Shown here: positions 27,965-35,373 of the stretch, piece after piece | How the letters are laid out: every line of letters starts with the position of its first letter | How positions within the stretch are numbered: position 1 is the stretch's first letter | Assembly (NCBI RefSeq): GCF_009729095.1 | Contig: NZ_VTGX01000005.1 | Coordinates: forward strand, 434,001-498,000 | Direction of reading: 5' to 3' | DNA: 64,000 nt | Source: Mycolicibacterium sp. CBMA 247 | GTDB lineage: Bacteria; Actinomycetota; Actinomycetes; Mycobacteriales; Mycobacteriaceae | Translations under genes and position numbers: made by a program | The notes under the pieces: generated by a model | Database searches by the model: none | Seen by the model: only the letters and a program-made list of their open reading frames with translations | Told to the model about the DNA's origin: nothing

Positions 27965-28525
27965 TCAGTGTTCGTCTCGCAGATAGGCGGCCATTGCCTC
28001 GGCCTGGGCGGCCTCGGACTGTGCCGGTGTGGGCAGATCGCTAATGTCGTCGATGAACTGCTCGGCGACGTGCTGATCCATTCCCTGATACATGAGCAGC
28101 CCTTGTACCATCGCGCGCTGAATTGCCCGGCCCTGGATGTTCGCCAGCTTGGCCGTGGTCATGATGTCGCGTGCGAGGTCCGATTCGGTCATCGAGGCTG
28201 TTGCCGAGGCCAACTCGATCCGATTAATCGCGCCCGAGATCGTGGCTTGCGCGGTGATGGTCCCGGCCGGGTTGGTCACTCCGAAGGTGACCGGCCCGGA
28301 GGTGTCGTCCGAGTCATCGTGACTGGGCACGGTCGGTGTGGGCCCCGCAGACGTAGGGGCGCTGAGGGTTTCGATGGGGGATTCGTCCACGGTGAACGCG
28401 TCGAGTCCTGACCAGTCGTCGTGGTCGTCATGGCTGTGTCGGTCGTCATCGAAACCCAGCGCATCGAGCTCGCTCGAGAACCGTTCTTCTGCGGGATCGT
28501 CATCGTCCCAGGTGTGATCCGTCAT
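27965..28525 (-). CDS. EspD-like ESX-1 secretion-associated protein
   Basis: 186 aa, very close to EspD of M. tuberculosis (184 aa). Acidic, low-complexity N-terminal half, then a YbaB-like core: VTFGVTNPAGTITAQATI, INRIELASATASMTESDLA, and IMTTAKLANIQGRAIQRAM. I recall EspD containing the closely similar FTVTNPPxTVSVSTLMDGR and ELSA..MSESQLA. It follows the EspC-like gene by 4 bp and the EspA-like gene lies upstream, so the espA-espC-espD order is conserved. EspD is needed for EspA/EspC stability and ESX-1 function in M. tuberculosis; the same role here is inferred. Confidence 0.82.
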   Translation of the reverse strand: MTDHTWDDDDPAEERFSSELDALGFDDDRHSHDDHDDWSGLDAFTVDESPIETLSAPTSAGPTPTVPSHDDSDDTSGPVTFGVTNPAGTITAQATISGAINRIELASATASMTESDLARDIMTTAKLANIQGRAIQRAMVQGLLMYQGMDQHVAEQFIDDISDLPTPAQSEAAQAEAMAAYLRDEH

Positions 28526-28529
28526 ATGG

Positions 28530-28844
28530 CTAGCAGTACATGGTCCGGCCGAGGTTGCCGGATTCGTGCGTATCGGTCTGGTCGTACTGCGAGGCTGCCG
28601 TGGTCAGCTTCTGGGACAGGTCGTTGGACGTTTTCATCATCGTTTCGGAGGCGGATTTGCGGGCTTCGTTCGCTTCGCACAGCGCTTGTTGGGATGACCA
28701 GCAGATCGGGCCGTGCGTAGCCAGCACCTTCCATTCCACAAACGACGTCGTATCGCCGGCCGCGGAGAATCCGGCTGCCGCCGCGTCATGCGTGGTCGAC
28801 ATACCTCGGAGATCTGAAGTGAGAACGTTCAATTCGTCAGACAT
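28530..28844 (-). CDS. EspC-like ESX secretion target (DUF2580/EspC family)
   Basis: 104 aa (EspC about 103). Helix-turn-helix hairpin protein: LNVLTSDLRGMSTTHDAAAA for the first helix, a turn near THGPICW, and ALCEANEARKSASETMMKT for the second. After the second helix SQYDQTDTHE contains YxxxD, the general type VII secretion signal. ATG 28844 is preceded by AAGGAG seven bases away. The longer frame to 29039 overlaps the previous gene and is not the start. Probably secreted or surface exposed through an ESX system together with the EspA-like protein. Confidence 0.82.
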   Translation of the reverse strand: MSDELNVLTSDLRGMSTTHDAAAAGFSAAGDTTSFVEWKVLATHGPICWSSQQALCEANEARKSASETMMKTSNDLSQKLTTAASQYDQTDTHESGNLGRTMYC

Positions 28845-28863
28845 GAGTGGCTCCTTTTCGCGA

Positions 28864-30168
28864 TTACTGGCCGGACCGGAGGTGCTGCGGTGCAGTCGGA
28901 TTCGCGGTGCCGGCATCAAATGACGCATGTATCGGTGCGCGACCGGCGTGCGTTTCGGCACCTGCCCCGGACCGTTCTGAGGTTGCGTCGGGACGTGCGT
29001 CGGGAGTCGCAGACCGCTCGCCGCCGGACTGAACGTCATCGCGCTCGCTTGCGTTCTGCGCGTTCGGGTTCTGCTGATTGGCTTGTTGCACTGCCTGAGT
29101 CACGGCCTGCGCCACCTGTCCGGCGGCACCCGTAAGGCCGCCGAACATGCCTGCTCCTCCGCCGGCGGAACCACCGCCCATCTGCGGAAGCGATGGCATA
29201 CCACCCATTCCGGCGCCAGTGCTTGCGGCGTTACTGGTACCGGTGGGCGCGCCGGTTGTGCTGGGCATCTGCGGAATCGATGGCGTGGTCGGTGAGCCGC
29301 CGCCACTGCCGGATCCGCTGCCACTGCCCGATCCGCCGCCGGACTGGCCGCTTGGATTTCCATTGCTTGGGGGTGTGCTTCGGCCGGGTTCGGACGGATT
29401 GCCCGGACTGTCGGACCCATTCTGGTCACCTGAGTCGGGCGGTGCCCCGGGCGAACCCCCCGAAGGCGCGTTCACCGAGCCGGCTTGGCGGTACTTCTCG
29501 GTGGCCTCTCGAATCTGCGCGGCATTGTCTTGCGCGTAGCTGTACAAATTCGTTGCTGCGGCGCCAGCGACTGCGCTCGCTACGGCCACCGCAGCGAACT
29601 GGAGCGCAATCGACTCCGGAGCTCCCAAGACGGTCGCCTCCAGCGCCATTGCCACCGGAATCATTGCGGCCAAACCCTTTGACGCCCAGTCCACTTCAGT
29701 GCGGGCGTGGTCTACCTGTCCCGCCTGCATCGACAAGATTCGAACGATTGAGTTGTCGGCTTCCAACATCGTCGACGCACGCTGGATCTGGTGTGAGTTC
29801 TGCGAAGTGTAAGCGTCAGAGGCAGAGCCGGACCACGTCTCGGTTGGGTAGGCGCCTTCGAGGCTTTTCCCGTTGGACTGGAACAATTTCGCGCCGTCGC
29901 TGAAGGCCCCACCACCGTCGGGACTTCCCACACCCATGCTTTTGCTGATTCCGGTCAGGACATACATGCCGTACTGGATCACCGGTGTGGCGATAGCTTC
30001 GGGAATGAGTAACTGTGCCCACTTGCCGGCGTCCCCGAACAGGCCGACCGCGCCGATCGGGTCGCCTTCCATGAGCTTCTTGAGGTCGCTATAGGTGCTC
30101 CAGGCCGTTGAAGCTACGCCGAACTTGCTAGGGCCCTTGCTGCCTCCGTCGTCTTCTGACCCCGTCAC
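28864..30168 (-). CDS. EspA/EspE-like ESX-1 substrate protein
   Basis: 434 aa. N-terminal helical region with a WxG motif (TETWSGSASDAYTSQNSHQI, about 113-132), followed by MLEADNSIVRILSMQAGQVD and a hydrophobic stretch (about 165-205), the EspA/EspE layout. The C-terminal half is low complexity, rich in Gly, Ser, Pro, Asn and Gln (GGGSGSGSGSGSGGGSPTTP), and probably disordered. First gene of a three-gene operon with EspC- and EspD-like genes. GTG start. Codon use and GC resemble the neighbours except for the simple-sequence tail. Secretion and cell-surface location are inferred from the family. Confidence 0.8.
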   Translation of the reverse strand: MTGSEDDGGSKGPSKFGVASTAWSTYSDLKKLMEGDPIGAVGLFGDAGKWAQLLIPEAIATPVIQYGMYVLTGISKSMGVGSPDGGGAFSDGAKLFQSNGKSLEGAYPTETWSGSASDAYTSQNSHQIQRASTMLEADNSIVRILSMQAGQVDHARTEVDWASKGLAAMIPVAMALEATVLGAPESIALQFAAVAVASAVAGAAATNLYSYAQDNAAQIREATEKYRQAGSVNAPSGGSPGAPPDSGDQNGSDSPGNPSEPGRSTPPSNGNPSGQSGGGSGSGSGSGSGGGSPTTPSIPQMPSTTGAPTGTSNAASTGAGMGGMPSLPQMGGGSAGGGAGMFGGLTGAAGQVAQAVTQAVQQANQQNPNAQNASERDDVQSGGERSATPDARPDATSERSGAGAETHAGRAPIHASFDAGTANPTAPQHLRSGQ

Positions 30169-30356
30169 TCGGGTGCCTGGCTGGTGCCCATGGATTCAGC
30201 ACTGCGCACGCGTCTTGACCCTCCCGACAGCTTGAACAATTTCGTCGCGGCCCCCACGCCGTAGATTCGAGCGTAGCAACGAGTTTGAGGCGTCGATTGC
30301 GCCAATTTTCACAGCGATTCGACAGCTTCCTGCCAGGTGTAACTTGCTCCTCCGGC

Positions 30357-31856
30357 CTAGCGGTCGAGCGCGTTGATCGCGGCGGCCGCCTGTGACGCGT
30401 CCGTCTGCGCCGGGGCGTCCCACCAGACCTCGGGCTGCTTGGCGGCCCAGCCGGTGATCGCCTCCAACTCGGCGGCCAGCGAGATCAGCAGTGGCTCACT
30501 GTCGGCCGGTCCCATCAGCTGGACACCGATCGGCAGCCCGTCAGAGGTGAATCCGGCGGGCACGTTGATCGACGGCCAGCCCAGCAGGTTCCACGGCCAG
30601 GTGACCGGGCAGGCGGCGATCGAGCTGCGTTCGGTGGCAGACCACCCGCGGCGGTCGAATTCGTGTGTGAGCGGGGGTGGTTGGGCCGTCGTCGGTGCCA
30701 CGATGACGTCGACGAGGTTGAAGATCCAGGACATCCGGCGCTGCGCCGCGGCCTCGTGCGCGCGGGCCTTGCGCAGCACATTCTGCGACAGCAGCCGGCC
30801 GATTCTCATGTTGGTCACGGTGCGGTCGTCGTAGTCCACGTCGCCGAGCCGGTCGGCCCAGTCCAGCAGCCCCGCGGTGGAGCGGGCCAGGAAGTCCCAC
30901 GACATCTGCAGGGTGTAGTTGGGGTCCTTGGCCACCACGGTGTGCCCAAGCTGCTCTAGCTGACTGCCGAGTGTCTGCAGCGCCTTGCGGATCTCGGGGT
31001 GCAGCTCGGCCGGGAAGCCGGTGAACGGGAACTTCGTGGACAGGGCCACCCGCAGCGGCCCGGGCGCGCGGCCGACATGGTCGGCGGCTTGCACCGGTGC
31101 CGGCTTGTGCAGATCGCCGTCGGCGTTACCGGATGCGGCGTCGAGCACCAGGGCGGCATCGATGACGGTGCGGGCCAACACCCCGTTGACCGTGATGCCG
31201 TTGAACGCCTCGGGCAGTGGCCAGGTGGAGATGCGCCCGCGCTGCGGCTTGATGCCGACCAGGTGCGTCCATGCCGCCGGGATGCGGACACTGCCCGCGC
31301 CGTCGGATCCGATCGCCGCGGTCACCAGGCCCGCGGCCACGGCCGCGGCGCTGCCGCCCGAGGATCCGCCCGGGCTGTGCTCGCGTGACCACGGGTTGCG
31401 GGTGTGTCCGAAGCCCGGCCCGCCGGTGAACGGCCACTGTCCGAGCTCACAGGTGTTGGTCTTACCGACGATGACCGCGCCGGCGGCCCGTAGGCGGCGC
31501 ACCACCTCGGCGTCGGCGGTGGCGACGCGAACGTCGCCGTTGGTGCCGAACCGGGTGGGCACCCCGGCGACGTCGACGTCGTCCTTGACCGCGATCGGAA
31601 TTCCCAGCAGCGGGAGCTGTTTGCCGGCCGCCCGAGCCGTGTCGGCCTTGGCGGCGTCGGCCAGTGCTTGCTCGGCGAGCACCACGCGGAATGCGTTGAG
31701 GGTGGACTGGCTCGCGGCGATGGCGTGCAGTGACCGCTGTACCAGTTCGTCAGAAGTGACTGCGCCGCTGGCGAGTTGGTACAGCTGATTGGTCAGGGTG
31801 GGGAACGGAGTCGGCGGCGTGAGAGAAACAGAGTCGGAAGTCGCAGATATGGCCAT
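30357..31856 (-). CDS. amiA2: Amidase AmiA2 (amidase-signature family)
   Basis: 499 aa (Rv2363 about 484). Amidase-signature catalytic set: Lys in IPIAVKDDVDVAG, GGSSGGSAAAVAAGLV with the cis-Ser and nucleophile Ser, and the Gly-rich GSDGAGSVRIPAAW. Hydrolyses an amide to acid plus ammonia; the substrate is unknown. ATG 31856 (MAISATSDS) fits the family start. The frame open to 32519 is antisense to recO. Divergent from recO, 63 bp apart. Confidence 0.93.
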   Translation of the reverse strand: MAISATSDSVSLTPPTPFPTLTNQLYQLASGAVTSDELVQRSLHAIAASQSTLNAFRVVLAEQALADAAKADTARAAGKQLPLLGIPIAVKDDVDVAGVPTRFGTNGDVRVATADAEVVRRLRAAGAVIVGKTNTCELGQWPFTGGPGFGHTRNPWSREHSPGGSSGGSAAAVAAGLVTAAIGSDGAGSVRIPAAWTHLVGIKPQRGRISTWPLPEAFNGITVNGVLARTVIDAALVLDAASGNADGDLHKPAPVQAADHVGRAPGPLRVALSTKFPFTGFPAELHPEIRKALQTLGSQLEQLGHTVVAKDPNYTLQMSWDFLARSTAGLLDWADRLGDVDYDDRTVTNMRIGRLLSQNVLRKARAHEAAAQRRMSWIFNLVDVIVAPTTAQPPPLTHEFDRRGWSATERSSIAACPVTWPWNLLGWPSINVPAGFTSDGLPIGVQLMGPADSEPLLISLAAELEAITGWAAKQPEVWWDAPAQTDASQAAAAINALDR

Positions 31857-31919
31857 CACTTTCGAGAATATCGGCGGTGCATAACGGAACCTGTCCCGCC
31901 ATGGTGCGACACTGTCACG

Positions 31920-32774
31920 ATGCGGCTGTACCGGGACCGGGCGGTCGTGCTGCGCCAGCACAAGCTCGGCGAGGCCGACCGGATCGTCACCTTGCTCACC
32001 CGCGACCATGGTTTGGTGCGCGCGGTGGCCAAGGGGGTTCGGCGTACCCGCAGCAAGTTCGGCGCGCGGCTGGAACCGTTTGCCCACATCGACGTGCAGC
32101 TGCATCCGGGGCGCAACCTCGACATCGTCACCCAGGTGCAGGCCATCGACGCATTCGCCGCCGACATCGTCAGTGATTACGGCCGCTACACCAGCGCGTG
32201 CGCGATGTTGGAGACCGCCGAGCGGCTGGCCGGGGAGGAGCGGGCGCCGATGCCTGCGCTGCACCGGCTCACGGTGGCCGCGCTGCGTGCGGTGGCCGAC
32301 GGTTCCCGGGCCCGCGAGTTGGTACTGGACTCCTACCTGTTGCGGGCGATGGCGATCGCCGGGTGGGCGCCGGCGCTGACCGAGTGCGCCCGCTGCGCCG
32401 CACCGGGCCCGCACCGGGCGTTTCACGTCGCCGCCGGCGGCAGCGTGTGCGTGCACTGCCGGCCCAGTGGATCCAGCACCCCGCCGCAGCCGGTGCTGGA
32501 GCTGATGGCGGCGCTGCACGAGGGCGACTGGGAGTACGCCGAGGCATCCGAATCAGGGCACCGCAGCCAGGCCAGCGGGCTGATCGCGGCGCATCTGCAA
32601 TGGCACCTGGAACGTCAGCTCCGGACATTGCCTCTGGTCGAGCGGGCGTACCGGATCGATCGGACAGTCGCCGAGCAGCGCGCGACGCTGGTCAGGCAGG
32701 ATATGGCCCATGGCTTTGAAGCGGGACAAGCAGCAGGGCAAGTCGACCTACCCACAGCTGCCCCCGGCGCCTGA
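31920..32774 (+). CDS. recO: RecO, recombination mediator
   Basis: 284 aa. N-terminal OB fold (MRLYRDRAVVLRQHKLGEAD, VTLLTRDHGLVRAVAKG) and C-terminal helical part with a CxxC...CxxC zinc site (CARCAAPG ... CVHC). Loads RecA on SSB-coated ssDNA with RecR. ATG 31920 starts exactly at the family N-terminus. The C-terminus overlaps uppS by 65 bp. Confidence 0.95.
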   Translation: MRLYRDRAVVLRQHKLGEADRIVTLLTRDHGLVRAVAKGVRRTRSKFGARLEPFAHIDVQLHPGRNLDIVTQVQAIDAFAADIVSDYGRYTSACAMLETAERLAGEERAPMPALHRLTVAALRAVADGSRARELVLDSYLLRAMAIAGWAPALTECARCAAPGPHRAFHVAAGGSVCVHCRPSGSSTPPQPVLELMAALHEGDWEYAEASESGHRSQASGLIAAHLQWHLERQLRTLPLVERAYRIDRTVAEQRATLVRQDMAHGFEAGQAAGQVDLPTAAPGA

Positions 32775-33603
32775 GGACTACCCGGTCTTTCCGGACATCT
32801 CGAGCTGGCCCGTCGTCTTTCCGGAGATCCCGGCCGGCACCAACGGCCGCTTCGCCCGCCCGCCCCAGCACACGTCCAAGGCGGTTGCGCCCCGGATCCC
32901 GGCCGATCAGGTGCCCAGCCACGTCGCCGTGGTGATGGACGGCAACGGCCGGTGGGCCACCCAGCGCGGCCTGGGCCGCACCGAGGGGCACAAGATGGGC
33001 GAGGCAGTACTGATCGACATCACCTGCGGTGCCATCGAGCTGGGCATCAAACACCTCAGCGTGTACGCCTTCTCCACCGAGAACTGGAAGCGCAGCGCCG
33101 AGGAGGTCCGGTTCCTGATGGGCTTCAACCGGGAGGTGGTGCGCCGCCGCCGGGAGAACCTGAACGCCATGGGCGTGAACATGCGCTGGGTCGGATCGCG
33201 GCCCAAGATGTGGCGCAGCGTCATCAAGGAGTTCGACATCGCCGAGCAGATGACGGTCGGCAACGACGTCATCACCGTCAACTACTGCGTCAACTACGGC
33301 GGGCGCACCGAGATCGTCGAGGCCGCGCAGGCACTGGCCGAGGAAGCCGCCGAGGGCAAGATCAACCCGGGCCGGATCAGTGAGGCGTCCTTTGCCAAGC
33401 ATCTGCACCGCCCTGACATCCCCGATGTGGACTTGTTCATCCGGACGTCGGGGGAGCAGCGGGCCAGCAACTTCCTGCTGTGGCAGTCGGCCTATGCCGA
33501 ATTCGTGTTCCAGGACAAGCTGTGGCCCGATTACGACCGGCGCGACCTGTGGGCGGCGTGCGAGGAGTACGTGAACCGCAACCGCCGCTTCGGTAGGGCC
33601 TGA
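32710..33603 (+). CDS. uppS: UppS, Z-decaprenyl diphosphate synthase
   Basis: cis-Prenyltransferase making the long-chain prenyl diphosphate carrier for peptidoglycan and arabinogalactan. 297 aa (Rv2361c about 296). Signature VAVVMDGNGRWATQRG with catalytic Asp, STENWKRS, NYGGRTEI and LFIRTSGEQRASNF are present. The N-terminal extension YPQLPPAPEDYPVFPD matches the M. tuberculosis protein, which supports the ATG at 32710 despite the 65-bp overlap with recO. Confidence 0.96.
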   Translation: MALKRDKQQGKSTYPQLPPAPEDYPVFPDISSWPVVFPEIPAGTNGRFARPPQHTSKAVAPRIPADQVPSHVAVVMDGNGRWATQRGLGRTEGHKMGEAVLIDITCGAIELGIKHLSVYAFSTENWKRSAEEVRFLMGFNREVVRRRRENLNAMGVNMRWVGSRPKMWRSVIKEFDIAEQMTVGNDVITVNYCVNYGGRTEIVEAAQALAEEAAEGKINPGRISEASFAKHLHRPDIPDVDLFIRTSGEQRASNFLLWQSAYAEFVFQDKLWPDYDRRDLWAACEEYVNRNRRFGRA

Positions 33604-33604
33604 C

Positions 33605-34051
33605 ATGACAAATCTCCTGCAGCGGTTGTCCGCGGTGCTCGGTGAGGTGATGTCGGTCGTCGAGGAAGAGGATGACGCGCTGACGGTCACGGTCGACGGT
33701 TCGGTGGCCTCGGTGCGGGTGGTCGCCATCGCCGAGGACCTTGAGATGGTGTCGCTGACGCAGCCGCTGGCCTGGGATCTGCCGCTGAACAACAAGATTC
33801 GCGAACGGGTGTCCGACCATGCCAGCAAGACCATGCTGGGCACGGTGGTGCTGGTGGAGAAGTTGGTCGAGACCCCTACGAACGGCGCCACACCCAAAGG
33901 CGCCGCGCGTAAGCGACCGGCCAAGAAGGTCGCCGATGTGATGCTGCGCTACAACTTCCCGGCGGCCGGGCTCACGGACGACGCGCTGCGCACGCTGATC
34001 CTCATGGTGCTGGCCACCGGTGCCGATGTGCGCCGGGACCTGATGTCGTGA
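33605..34051 (+). CDS. YbjN-domain-like conserved protein (Rv2360c-like)
   Basis: 148 aa, soluble. Alternating hydrophobic/charged strands (DALTVTVDGSVASVRVVAIA, EMVSLTQPLAWDLPLNNKI) and a C-terminal ADVMLRYNFPAAGLTDDALR suggest the YbjN/secretion-chaperone-like fold. It directly follows uppS as in M. tuberculosis. The stop overlaps (GTGA) a 12-codon mini-ORF created by the duplication at 34048-34116. No enzymatic motif. Confidence 0.82.
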   Translation: MTNLLQRLSAVLGEVMSVVEEEDDALTVTVDGSVASVRVVAIAEDLEMVSLTQPLAWDLPLNNKIRERVSDHASKTMLGTVVLVEKLVETPTNGATPKGAARKRPAKKVADVMLRYNFPAAGLTDDALRTLILMVLATGADVRRDLMS

Positions 34052-34116
34052 CTGCCGACGAGCGCTTGCGCGAGGAGCCGAAGTGACTTCCGACGAGCGC
34101 TTGCGCGAGGAGCCGA
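34048..34116 (+). repeat. Tandem duplication of the Nudix start region, creating a 12-codon leader ORF
   Basis: Two copies of a 34-bp unit at 34048-34081 and 34083-34116 differ by one base (period 35). Both begin with GTGACT and contain GACGAGCGCTTGCGCGAGG. Copy 1 is an ORF of 12 codons (GTG 34048, TGA 34084-34086) encoding MTADERLREEPK. Its start overlaps the stop of the YbjN-like gene (GTGA) and its stop overlaps the Nudix GTG at 34083 (GTGA). GAGGAG inside copy 1 (34072-34077) is the Shine-Dalgarno for the Nudix gene. Confidence 0.85.
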
Positions 34117-34520
34117 CGGGTTCGGTCATTCGCATCGTCGCGGCCGTGGTGCTCGATGAGCGCAACCGGTTGCTCGTGGTCCGCAAACGCGGCACGTCGG
34201 CGTTCATGCAGCCGGGCGGCAAGATCGAGCCGGGGGAGCAGCCGATCGAGGCGCTGGCCCGGGAGGTTCGCGAGGAACTCGGGGTCGGATTCGATCCTTC
34301 GGAGGCCGATGAGCTCGGCCGCTACACCGCACCCGCCGCCAATGAACCGGGCCACGCCGTCGATGCGTGGCTCTACCTGGTGGGCCTGGACGGTGAGCCC
34401 CATCCGGCAGCCGAGATCGCCGAGATGACCTGGATCGACCTCCACGCGCCCGGTGACATCGAGCTCGCCCCGCTGACCCGTGACACCGTGCTGGCACTGG
34501 CGCGCGACCGGGTCAGTTGA
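34083..34520 (+). CDS. Nudix (MutT-type) hydrolase
   Basis: 145 aa. Complete Nudix box GKIEPGEQPIEALAREVREE (GX5EX7REUXEE), preceded by FMQPG, on a standard fold (VIRIVAAVVLDERNRLLVVRK). Hydrolyses a nucleoside diphosphate linked to another moiety; the substrate is not predictable. The first codons MTSDERLREEP are the second copy of the duplicated leader. The 3' end overlaps the convergent zur gene by 8 bp. Confidence 0.9.
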   Translation: MTSDERLREEPTGSVIRIVAAVVLDERNRLLVVRKRGTSAFMQPGGKIEPGEQPIEALAREVREELGVGFDPSEADELGRYTAPAANEPGHAVDAWLYLVGLDGEPHPAAEIAEMTWIDLHAPGDIELAPLTRDTVLALARDRVS

Positions 34521-34911
34521 CCTCGTCGCCGCAGCCGCGGCACATCCCGAAGATCTCGATGGTGTGGCTCACGTCGGAGAAACCGTGTTCGCGGGCGACG
34601 TCGGCGGCCCAGGCCTCGACCTGGCGGCCGGCAATCTCGACGGTCGCGCCGCAGGCTCGGCACACCAGATGGTGGTGATGATCCTCCGAGCAGCGCCGGT
34701 AGACCGACTCGCCGGTGTCGGTGCGCAACATGTCGACGCTGCCGGTGGTGGCCATGCCCTGCAGGGTGCGGTACACCGTGGTCAGGCCGATGCCCTGGCC
34801 GCGGCGGCGCAGTTCGTCGTGCAGTTCCTGGGCTGAGCGGAATCCGTCGGTCTCGTTGAGCAGGTCGGCGATCGCCGCACGCTGCCGGGTGGACCGGACG
34901 GGGCCAGTCAC
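34513..34911 (-). CDS. zur: Zur (FurB), zinc uptake regulator
   Basis: 132 aa, Fur family (Rv2359 about 130). Winged helix with GIGLTTVYRTLQGMA, metal-binding DHHHHLVCRACG, and a second CxxC (CRGCG) at the C-terminus for the structural zinc. Represses zinc uptake and zinc-free ribosomal protein genes when Zn2+ is plentiful. GTG start overlaps the smtB stop (GTGA), so the pair is one operon, as known in mycobacteria where SmtB controls it. Confidence 0.95.
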   Translation of the reverse strand: MTGPVRSTRQRAAIADLLNETDGFRSAQELHDELRRRGQGIGLTTVYRTLQGMATTGSVDMLRTDTGESVYRRCSEDHHHHLVCRACGATVEIAGRQVEAWAADVAREHGFSDVSHTIEIFGMCRGCGDEVN

Positions 34912-35276
34912 CGCTGATCCTCACCGGCATGGGCGACGGCGTCGGCAACGATGTGGGCCAGGTGGTGGTCGACCAGGCGGTAGAGCACCTCGCGGCCCGC
35001 GCGCTCGCTGGCCACGACTCCGGCCTGCTTGAGAATCCGCAGGTGCTGGCTCACCAAAGGCTGCGGCACGCCGAGCGCGTCGACCAATTCGTGCACGCAG
35101 CGTTGGGACTGCTGGAGCTGCAGGACGATCGCGATCCGCAATGGGGCGGCCAGCGCACGCAGCAGTTCGCCCGCGGTGTCGAGCACCTCGCGCGAGGGCA
35201 TTTCGGGTACCGGGGCCGCGGTGTTCTCGCGTGCGTCGTCGTGCTGATTCTCCGCGAAATTGGAAACCGTTTTCAT
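34908..35276 (-). CDS. smtB: SmtB/ArsR-family zinc-sensing repressor
   Basis: 122 aa. Winged helix with LGVPQPLVSQHLRILKQAGVV as recognition helix and a C-terminal alpha-5 zinc site (DHHLAHIVADAVAHAGE). In M. tuberculosis the SmtB protein (Rv2358) binds upstream of its own operon without zinc and releases with zinc, allowing Zur synthesis. A matching palindrome lies at 35290-35309. Divergent from glyS. Confidence 0.94.
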   Translation of the reverse strand: MKTVSNFAENQHDDARENTAAPVPEMPSREVLDTAGELLRALAAPLRIAIVLQLQQSQRCVHELVDALGVPQPLVSQHLRILKQAGVVASERAGREVLYRLVDHHLAHIVADAVAHAGEDQR

Positions 35277-35289
35277 TACGGGTCAGGGT

Positions 35290-35309
35290 ACATGCGCGAT
35301 ATTGCATGT
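35290..35309. promoter_or_regulatory. Candidate SmtB operator (ACATGC-N8-GCATGT)
   Basis: Perfect 6-bp inverted repeat around GCGATATT, 14 bp upstream of the smtB start and 65 bp upstream of glyS. ArsR/SmtB repressors bind such imperfect AT-containing palindromes over their own promoters. The location is right; binding is inferred. Confidence 0.5.
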
Positions 35310-35373
35310 CAACCGATCCGGCAGTCGCGGCGGATTATCGCTGCCAGCGGGCTGGTCGCTACGCTGATGCACC

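Noticed and set aside
28864..30168. EspA-like gene as a PE/PPE or PE_PGRS protein because of the Gly/Ser-rich tail
   Set aside because: No PE or PPE N-terminal motif; the WxG hairpin and the EspC/EspD-like neighbours fit EspA/EspE better.
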